Positions 1 to 6,100 of a stretch of DNA of 6,551 bases are shown one piece after another (the first letter of the stretch is position 1; every line of letters begins with the position of its first letter). A program made the position numbers and the translations under genes. The notes beneath the pieces are model-generated. The model was not told the origin of the DNA. It made no database searches and saw only the letters and a program-made list of their open reading frames with translations. The stretch lies in contig CATZYB010000142.1 in NCBI GenBank assembly GCA_958426095.1, forward strand, positions 1 to 6,551. Reading direction: 5' to 3'. The stretch is from an uncultured Lachnospiraceae bacterium (GTDB taxonomy: Bacteria; Bacillota; Clostridia; Lachnospirales; Lachnospiraceae).

Positions 1-1
1 T

Positions 2-892
2 AAAGGGTATTTAAAGAAACATTCAGATAGAGAAGCGGAAATTCTTCATATTCTTGGAGAGAGTTATTTTCGTCAGGGAAAATATGCGGATGCGGCCATG
101 TATTATGGGGAGGCATTCCGTCTGATTCCCCGGGAAGGCGGTTACTGCAAAGATTATGTCGTTGCTTTGGTACGTTCCAATCAGATAGAACAGGCGCGTC
201 AGGTTATGGCTTCGGCGGAGGAATTGCAGAATCTTTCCCAGGCTGAACAGCAATTAATCCAGGCAGAGATTGATTGGATGAATGGGGATGGAGATTCGTC
301 TCTGGATAAATTGAGAGTTATGCTTTCTGAAACAGCGGACGGCAGAAACACTTCGGATTATGTCAGCGGTTATTTGTTGATGGCAGAGATTTATGAAGAA
401 ATTGGCGAATATGCCGAGGCGGTAAAGGCGCTCGAGAAAGCTTTAAAATTATCCGACGCAAGGGATATTCTCCGGCAGATGGGTCAGGTGTCTGTAAAAG
501 CGGCATCAGCCAGCAAAAAACAGGAAAACCAGACGGCATATCTAAAGAAGGCGCTCGAATGTTATGAGTCATTGAATCAGATGAACGAGCCAACCTACGA
601 AGATCAGATGAATTTGGCATTAGTCCGGCGGGCGCTGGAAGATTATCAAGGAAGCAACGATGTTCTTAAAGCAATGTCTTTGGAATATCCGGACAATTAT
701 ATTATCGATATGTGGATGTGTTATAACTATCTGGGAATCGCTGAAAAGAAAGGCGATTATTCGACAGTCGTGGAAGATTTGGAGTTCCGGTTTGGTAATT
801 GTAAACGTTCCTATGCGATGTCAGGTGCGGTAGATTCCGATATGGAGACACTCATAGAATTGATGAGAGAAGTAGAAGCATTGGAGGGATAA
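2..892 (+). CDS. TPR-repeat protein, 5'-truncated by window edge
   Basis: The frame is open from the left edge (first full codon at 2) to TAA at 890-892, giving 296 visible residues. The true start is upstream; the first internal ATG (98) falls inside a TPR helix pair and is not a credible start. The protein is almost all helical with TPR-like pairs at about residues 12-43 (motif LGESYFRQGKYADAAMYYGE), 119-152 (AEIYEEIGEYAEAVKALEKA) and, more weakly, 48-79, 198-231 and 235-265. No transmembrane segment or catalytic motif is visible. TPR arrays are protein-protein interaction scaffolds, so this is probably an adaptor, or the C-terminal scaffold of a larger protein. A Ser/Thr kinase with C-terminal TPRs would suit the FHA neighbours, but nothing visible here proves a kinase. 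It ends 2 bp before the next gene, whose ribosome binding site lies inside its last codons, so the two are probably translationally coupled. The TPR assignment is solid; the cellular role is unknown. Confidence 0.88.
   Translation, partial: KGYLKKHSDREAEILHILGESYFRQGKYADAAMYYGEAFRLIPREGGYCKDYVVALVRSNQIEQARQVMASAEELQNLSQAEQQLIQAEIDWMNGDGDSSLDKLRVMLSETADGRNTSDYVSGYLLMAEIYEEIGEYAEAVKALEKALKLSDARDILRQMGQVSVKAASASKKQENQTAYLKKALECYESLNQMNEPTYEDQMNLALVRRALEDYQGSNDVLKAMSLEYPDNYIIDMWMCYNYLGIAEKKGDYSTVVEDLEFRFGNCKRSYAMSGAVDSDMETLIELMREVEALEG
883..888 (+). promoter_or_regulatory. Ribosome binding site (GGAGGG) of the 44-residue ORF
   Basis: A strong Shine-Dalgarno sequence GGAGGG sits 6 bp before the ATG at 895 and overlaps the last codons of the upstream TPR gene. 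It is the main reason to accept the very short ORF that follows as a real gene. Confidence 0.8.
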
Positions 893-894
893 AT

Positions 895-1029
895 ATGACC
901 GGAACAGGATTTATTGTCGTTGGCGTAATTCTTATGGCTGTTTCAACGATTGGGTTTGTCATGCTGGAAAAGGTGCTTCAGATAAAAAAGAAGCGTATCA
1001 GAGAAGGTGTGTACCAGCTTTATGACTGA
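895..1029 (+). CDS. Small single-pass membrane protein (44 aa)
   Basis: A short ORF runs from ATG at 895 to TGA at 1027-1029. It encodes an uninterrupted hydrophobic stretch at about residues 5-26, then a strongly basic segment KKKRIR (31-36) and a short tail ending YQLYD. The positive-inside rule predicts N-terminus out and C-terminus in the cytoplasm. Support for a real gene comes from the ideal ribosome binding site, a gap of only 2 bp to the previous gene and 17 bp to the next, and exact filling of the space between two coding regions. The layout (helix, basic patch, then a Tyr-rich YxxYD-type end) resembles the first 50 residues of the FHA protein at 2614-3168, which has a helix, RSSRR and then QKYYD. 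I do not recognise a named family. It may be a small subunit or assembly factor of the membrane complex encoded by this operon; this is inference from context only. Confidence 0.75.
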   Translation: MTGTGFIVVGVILMAVSTIGFVMLEKVLQIKKKRIREGVYQLYD

Positions 1030-1036
1030 GGGGAGG
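1030..1036 (+). promoter_or_regulatory. Ribosome binding site (GGGGAGG) of the 530-aa gene
   Basis: GGGGAGG begins directly after the stop of the 44-residue ORF and lies 10 bp before the ATG at 1047. It supports that ATG as the start. Confidence 0.75.
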
Positions 1037-1046
1037 AAGACAGAAA

Positions 1047-2639
1047 ATGGAAAATCAAAAAAGAACCAAGCTCATTGTAGGGCTTTTGGGGCTGTTGCTT
1101 GTTGTTATTATCGGTTTTGTGGCCTATGTATATGTCAGTGAAAATATGCAAGAGAAAAGCTACCAAGAGGCTGTCCAGAGTGCTGATAAATGTATTGCTG
1201 AACATAACTATGAGGATGCCATTGTCGCATTGAGAAAAGCAATTTCAATAAAGCCGGAAGAAGAATCACTTTATTTGAAATTGGCCGAAGTCTATATAAC
1301 TGCCGAAGATTTAGAGTCAGCCCAATTAGTATTACGTGACGGTATTCGGATAACGAACTCCATACAGCTGCAAACGAAGCTGAATGAAATATTAGGGGGT
1401 TCGCAAACTGTGGAAATTGCCGGAAAAGATGAAAAAAAAGAGGAGTTAACGGTAGATATAAAAGATGCGTCTTCGAATATTAGTTGGGATTCTTCCTTTA
1501 TTCAAAAGTTAGGATTTTATACATTCGACGATTTTCGGACAGATTACGGTTCTGTAGTCAGCGCCGAGATGGACGGCGATGGTTTTTTGGAGGTACGTCA
1601 TAGCGGATTGAATGCAGTTTTCTATTACCGGAATACGGATACGAACGACCAGATTGTTGATGTGACTCGAAATACCCCATATTCGACAGGAATGCCGGAG
1701 AAAGTAGTTCTTGGGGATATAAGCGTTTTGTTCCGTCATTTTGAGGGGGCTGTCAGTCTAAGTCGCCTTCAAATGCTGATGGGCGAGCGGGTAACTCCAA
1801 AAACAATGGATGGACAGGTTTATGTACAAAAGACAATGGACGATATTTTAGTTAAACTTGGAACAGATACGGAAGGCAATGTTACATCTGCCGATGGATG
1901 GAATGAGATTGAACTTCTGAACGCAAACAAGGTTGTCAACAGAGACGGCCAGCTTTCTGGAATTGTTTTGGATGCAGTTCAAGGCGACGGCGTAGCTGAT
2001 GCTGAAATTGAGTTTGTTCCAAAAGCTCACGGAGATCACAAGACTGTTACGACAAAATCTGATGGTACATTTTTTGTAGAATTAGAGGCAGATACATATA
2101 CATTAGTGATTACAGCGGATGGATATGTTGAGGAAAGCTTTGTTTTCGAGGTTGAGGAAGGACATTCTTATAATGGTGAACAATTTACTATTTCTCCGGA
2201 ATTAGCGACAGGAAATGCAAGGATTGTTCTTGAGTGGAATGCAGAACCAAAGGATTTGGACTCTTACCTGAATGGAACAACGGATAAGGGTGAGGAGATA
2301 TATATTAACTTTACCCACAAAAAAGCTACCGTCGATGGAAAAGACATTGCTGAACTGGATTTGGATGACACAAATGGATATGGACCGGAAACGACGACGA
2401 TTTATGACTTAAATGGTGTCTACGAGTTTAGAGTAGCAGATTTTATGCGAACCAGAACGATGAGCCAGTACGGTGCAACTGTAAAAGTTTATCTCCCAGG
2501 GAAACCAGTAGAAACAATCGTACTCAGTGAATCTTCCGGCGTACAAGATGTATGGAATGTATGTATCATCGACCATGGTGAACTTAAGGTTATAAATTCT
2601 GCACCGGAACGGGATGAGTTTAGATCAGGAAATAAATAG
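1047..2639 (+). CDS. Membrane-anchored protein: TPR, carboxypeptidase-regulatory-like and DUF2135/YfaP-like domains
   Basis: The product has 530 residues. The N-terminus is basic (MENQKRTK), followed by a transmembrane helix or uncleaved signal anchor at 9-30, so the bulk should lie outside the membrane. Residues 37-118 form TPR-like helices (HNYEDAIVALRKAISIKPEE at 53-72). A charged linker (about 119-145) leads to a beta-rich region of unknown family at about 145-290, containing MDGDG (175-179) and FYYRNTDTNDQ (192-202). Residues 303-383 look like a carboxypeptidase-regulatory-like (transthyretin/Ig-type) domain, with SGIVLDAV, SDGTFFVELEADTYTLVITA and DGYVEESF. Residues 390-517 resemble DUF2135/YfaP: LEWNAEPKDLDSYL at 395-408 and NGYGPETTTI at 443-452. 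No sortase motif or catalytic triad is seen. Such beta domains usually serve binding or structural roles. Its place just before the FHA gene and essC suggests an extracytoplasmic accessory of the secretion machine, but no known T7SS core protein has this architecture to my knowledge. Domain calls are from motif recognition only. The 3' end overlaps the next gene by 26 bp. Confidence 0.88.
   Translation: MENQKRTKLIVGLLGLLLVVIIGFVAYVYVSENMQEKSYQEAVQSADKCIAEHNYEDAIVALRKAISIKPEEESLYLKLAEVYITAEDLESAQLVLRDGIRITNSIQLQTKLNEILGGSQTVEIAGKDEKKEELTVDIKDASSNISWDSSFIQKLGFYTFDDFRTDYGSVVSAEMDGDGFLEVRHSGLNAVFYYRNTDTNDQIVDVTRNTPYSTGMPEKVVLGDISVLFRHFEGAVSLSRLQMLMGERVTPKTMDGQVYVQKTMDDILVKLGTDTEGNVTSADGWNEIELLNANKVVNRDGQLSGIVLDAVQGDGVADAEIEFVPKAHGDHKTVTTKSDGTFFVELEADTYTLVITADGYVEESFVFEVEEGHSYNGEQFTISPELATGNARIVLEWNAEPKDLDSYLNGTTDKGEEIYINFTHKKATVDGKDIAELDLDDTNGYGPETTTIYDLNGVYEFRVADFMRTRTMSQYGATVKVYLPGKPVETIVLSESSGVQDVWNVCIIDHGELKVINSAPERDEFRSGNK
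1432..1439 (+). repeat. A8 homopolymer tract at a domain boundary
   Basis: Eight consecutive A (codons GAA AAA AAA GAG) lie in the linker between the TPR helices and the beta-rich part of the 530-aa protein, with a Shine-Dalgarno-like AGGAG a base later (1441-1445). A -1 slip would reach TAG at 1481-1483 and a +1 slip TAA at 1447-1449, so either would leave only the membrane-anchored TPR portion. Whether slippage occurs is unknown; A-runs are also common by chance in AT-rich genes. Confidence 0.45.
2614..2639 (+). other. 26-bp gene overlap, probable translational coupling
   Basis: The FHA gene's first ATG lies upstream of the TAG (2637-2639) that ends the 530-aa gene, in another frame. No strong Shine-Dalgarno precedes that ATG, whereas the other three internal genes have clear ones. 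Initiation here may therefore depend on ribosomes terminating nearby, holding the two proteins at linked levels. This fails if the real start is 2650 or 2659, in which case there is no overlap. Confidence 0.5.
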
Positions 2640-3168
2640 GATAGGATGGTTGTTACATATGTGGATAGGATTGGTTTTAATCATGACGTTGATTGCAGGG
2701 TGTGTTGCATTATATATTTATAGGAGCAGCCGAAGGGCGGAAATTCAGAAATATTATGATGCAGCCAATATGATGATTAAAGAATCCTGTCTGAATAACG
2801 CCATCAGAAACCAGATGGTTACTAATATGGCCGGATGGAAAATCATGGTTTACCTGAAATGGAAAGATTGGGAAAAGCAGGGCTTTGTTTTTGACCCGGA
2901 TGCAGGAATTCGGATTGGAAGAATTGCGGAGGAAAATGAAATCTGCATTCGAGAAAATAATGTATCCGGGCGGCATTGCCGAATTTTCATGTATAATGGT
3001 CAGCTTATCATTCAGGATTTGAATTCAACAAATGGAACTTGGATAAAACGCGGCTTCCGGAAAAAAAGAGTTATTGGGGCGGAGCCGCTGTTATCCGGAG
3101 ATAAGATTTTAATCGGAAGTATAAAAATAACCGTGACGATATTTTCGTTTGATATGACATATATTTAA
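2614..3168 (+). CDS. Membrane-anchored FHA-domain protein
   Basis: The product is 184 residues from the ATG at 2614. One transmembrane helix covers about residues 15-36 and is followed by RSSRR (37-41), predicting a cytoplasmic C-terminal part. The FHA domain covers about 75-178 and carries the full phosphothreonine-binding signature: IGR (101-103), SGRH (118-121), LNSTNGT (136-142) and LLSGDKILIG (159-168). FHA domains bind phosphothreonine peptides, so this is a likely adaptor that reads Ser/Thr kinase signalling at the membrane, possibly recruiting a partner to the EssC motor encoded 16 bp downstream. The start is uncertain. ATG 2614 lies inside the preceding gene (26-bp overlap, different frame) with only a weak ribosome binding site. 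In-frame TTG 2650 or ATG 2659, behind AGGATAGGATGG-like sequence at 2638-2649, would give 172 or 169 residues and still include most of the helix. I keep 2614 because it encodes a polar N-terminal stretch and fits translational coupling. The FHA call is firm; the partner is unknown. Confidence 0.9.
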   Translation: MSLDQEINRIGWLLHMWIGLVLIMTLIAGCVALYIYRSSRRAEIQKYYDAANMMIKESCLNNAIRNQMVTNMAGWKIMVYLKWKDWEKQGFVFDPDAGIRIGRIAEENEICIRENNVSGRHCRIFMYNGQLIIQDLNSTNGTWIKRGFRKKRVIGAEPLLSGDKILIGSIKITVTIFSFDMTYI

Positions 3169-3174
3169 AGGAGG
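3167..3174 (+). promoter_or_regulatory. Ribosome binding site (AAAGGAGG) of essC
   Basis: A near-perfect Shine-Dalgarno AAAGGAGG overlaps the stop codon of the FHA gene and lies 10 bp before the ATG at 3185. It fixes the essC start and indicates co-transcription without a separate promoter, since only 16 bp separate the two genes. Confidence 0.85.
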
Positions 3175-3184
3175 ACAGCAGGAT

Positions 3185-6100
3185 ATGATTTTAATGGTTT
3201 ATAACAAGCAGGTGTGTAAAGAATTTCTGTTGCCGAATATTCATGACGCGGATTATATGATTGCGCTGCCCCATGAAATGTATGGGCTCGTTGAAGATGT
3301 TGACATAAAGTTGGAAAACTCATCTATAGGATGGGAGCTTGTCAATAACGAAAATTATCGTGTATGGGTTAATCAGGAGAACCGAGAAAGATGTTTACTG
3401 CATCATGAAGATATTGTAGGGATAAAAACTGAAAATGGCGAGCAATTACAGATTATTGTCGTAGACAGCGCAATCACATTCCGTGTAATGGAAAAGTACG
3501 ATATAAGTATGATGAAGGAAATATCCATTGGGAAAAATAGCGGGAATCTGATTCAATATCGGTTTATGGAATTGGTTTCAGGCTTTCATGCGAATCTTAT
3601 TCACCATTCCGATGGCTGGTATCTGGAAGATATAAGTCATAATGGGGTGTTTTGTGGGAATTGCCGGATACGGGGAAAGAAAAAACTGGTTTTTGGCGAC
3701 CATGTGGATATTTTTGGTCTGCATTTGCTTTTTCTTGGGGAAATGATCGTTGTCGGGACACATTATGGGGAATTGAATGTCAAAGAGGACATTCTAAAGC
3801 CTATGGAAATAGAAACAGTCCATCCAGAGGAAGAAAGCCGGAAAAAACAAAAAGAACAAGCGTATTTTAATCGTTCTCCGAGAAATCTGGCAACACTTTA
3901 CAAGGAAGAAGTGGAAATTGAGTCGCCGCCAAATCCAAAGGTTGTTAAACAGAAGCCGGTTTTTTTGACGATTGGGCCTGCATTTACAATGGCCATTCCG
4001 ATGATGCTTGGCTGTGGATTCGCAATTTTTGGTTCGCGTCTTTCAGGAAGTACGTCCGGGGCGTTTATGTATACAGGCCTTGTTACAGCAGTCACATCAG
4101 CCATTATCGGCGTCTTGTGGGCATTTTTAAATTTAAATTACAGTAAAAAAGAAAATATAAAAGAAGAAAGAGAACGATTTAATGCTTATAGTAATTATTT
4201 AATCCATATCGCAGAAACGCTGAGAGAAAAGTACAGACATAATGTGGCGGCTATGAATCAGATTTATCCTTCAGCCGCCCAATGTCTCTCTTACACACGG
4301 AACAGCAGTGAATTATGGAATAGAAATTATAACCATTCAGATTTTTTGTATCAACGTCTGGGTCTTGGCGATCAGCCGTTTCAGGTTACGATTCAGGTTC
4401 CAAAGGAGAAGTTTACATTGATTAATGATTCTCTGCTTGAGAAACCTAAAATGATTCAGGAAGAATTTCAGACACTGCATCAGGTACCGGTGGGCCTTTC
4501 ATTGATGGAGAAAAATCTGATTGGTTTGGTCGGCGGTGAAGGCAAACACGGAGCTATTCAATTAATGCATACGCTGGTGGCGGGAATTACGGCGGCTCAT
4601 TGCTATACTGATGTCAAACTTGTGTTTATATATCGCGAGCATGACAGAAATCGTCAGAAAGACTGGGAGTGTATGCGGTGGTTTCCGCATGTGTGGTCGG
4701 AGGATAAGAGTACAAGGTATATGGCCGCAGATGAATTGGAAACAAGCGACGTGTTTTTTGAATTGACAAATATAATTCGTACACGGGCCTTAGATGCGGC
4801 ATCGCCGGGCGGAAGAGAAAGAAAGAATATCGTTAAACCGCATTATGTCATATTTATTTCAGACCCGGCGCTCCTTGAAGGAGAACTTCTGGCGAAATAT
4901 ATATATGATGCCAGACCGGAATATGGTTTGACAGCTTTTTTGATGGTAGAGCATGTGGAAGAGCTTCCGAATGTCTGCGAGGACGTTATTGAGAATGACA
5001 GATATTTTAAAGGCATTTATAACCTGATGGATACGGATAACGGAAAAAGGGCGTTTGTGTTGGACCGGGTGGATCGGGACAGCCTTCTGGCTTTCGGACA
5101 GACCCTGGCAAATATCCGTGTTAATGAAATAGAAAACAACAGTGAAATTCCGAATAGTCTGGATTTTTTTGAAATGTATGGTATTCATACACTGGATGAG
5201 TTAAATGTGCTGGAACGGTGGCGTAAAAATAGAAACTATAATAGTATGAGAGCGCTTGTGGGCAAAAAATCAGGAAATGCAGATTGTTATCTGGATATTC
5301 ACGAAAAATTTCATGGTCCCCATGGCCTGATTGCGGGAACAACAGGATCAGGAAAATCAGAAACGCTCCAGACATACATATTATCATTGGCGATTAATTT
5401 CAGTCCGGAGGATGTGAGCTTTTTTATTATCGATTTTAAAGGCGGCGGTATGGCGAATCTGTTTTCGGATCTTCCGCATTTAACCGGTCAAATATCCAAT
5501 TTATCGGGAAATCAGGTACGCCGTGCAATGATATCTATTAAAAGTGAGAATATGCGGCGACAGCGTCTGTTTTCCGAATATGGCGTGAATAATATTAATT
5601 TATATACCCGGCTTTATAAAAATCATGAGGCCCAGGTGCCGATTCCGCATTTGTTCATTATTATCGACGAGTTTGCTGAATTAAAACGGGAAGAACCGGA
5701 TTTTATGAGAGAACTTATTAGTGTGGCTCAGGTGGGACGAAGTTTGGGAGTTCATTTGATACTTGCCACTCAAAAACCGAGCGGTACGGTGGATGATAAT
5801 ATATGGAGTAATTCTAAATTCAGACTGTGTCTCCGTGTGCAGGACAGGCAGGACAGTAATGACATGCTTCATAAACCGGACGCGGCTTTTATTACCCAGG
5901 CCGGCCGCTGTTATCTGCAAGTCGGCAATGATGAGATTTATGAACTTTTTCAGTCGGGCTATAGCGGTGCGATTTATGAAGCAGACGCAGGAAAGCAATC
6001 GTCAGCTGTGACGCTTTTGACAAGGACAGGTAAGGCGGCGCTTATCGGCGGTAAGCGGAAAAAGAATGAAGCGGTGACGTCCGGCGGGAAAAAGGTAAAA

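Noticed and set aside
893..1046. Non-coding regulatory region between the TPR and 530-aa genes
   Set aside because: The stretch is filled by the 44-residue ORF with its own strong ribosome binding site; no promoter, terminator hairpin or riboswitch pattern was seen.
1572..1586. MDGDG (residues 175-179) in the 530-aa protein as a calcium-binding loop
   Set aside because: Only the DGDG core is present; the full 12-residue EF-hand or dockerin ligand spacing is not, so calcium binding is not supported.
2659..2703. Lipobox-like IAGC near the N-terminus of the FHA protein, suggesting a lipoprotein
   Set aside because: With the start at 2659 there is no basic n-region, and the Cys is followed by more hydrophobic residues and then RSSRR. 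This fits a membrane helix with a cytoplasmic C-terminus. FHA domains also act in the cytoplasm.
3652..3870. Plus-strand open frame of 72 codons in a different frame
   Set aside because: It lies inside the essC coding sequence, whose frame is continuous and carries the FHA motifs; the alternative product has no recognisable features.
4859..5387. Two overlapping minus-strand open frames
   Set aside because: Both are antisense to the EssC region leading into ATPase domain 1, including the Walker A motif. No ribosome binding site or recognisable protein features support them.
5681..5998. Minus-strand open frame of about 105 codons
   Set aside because: It lies antisense to the conserved Walker B and ATQKP part of EssC ATPase domain 1, and its composition is low-complexity and unrecognisable. 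It is an open-frame shadow of a real gene.
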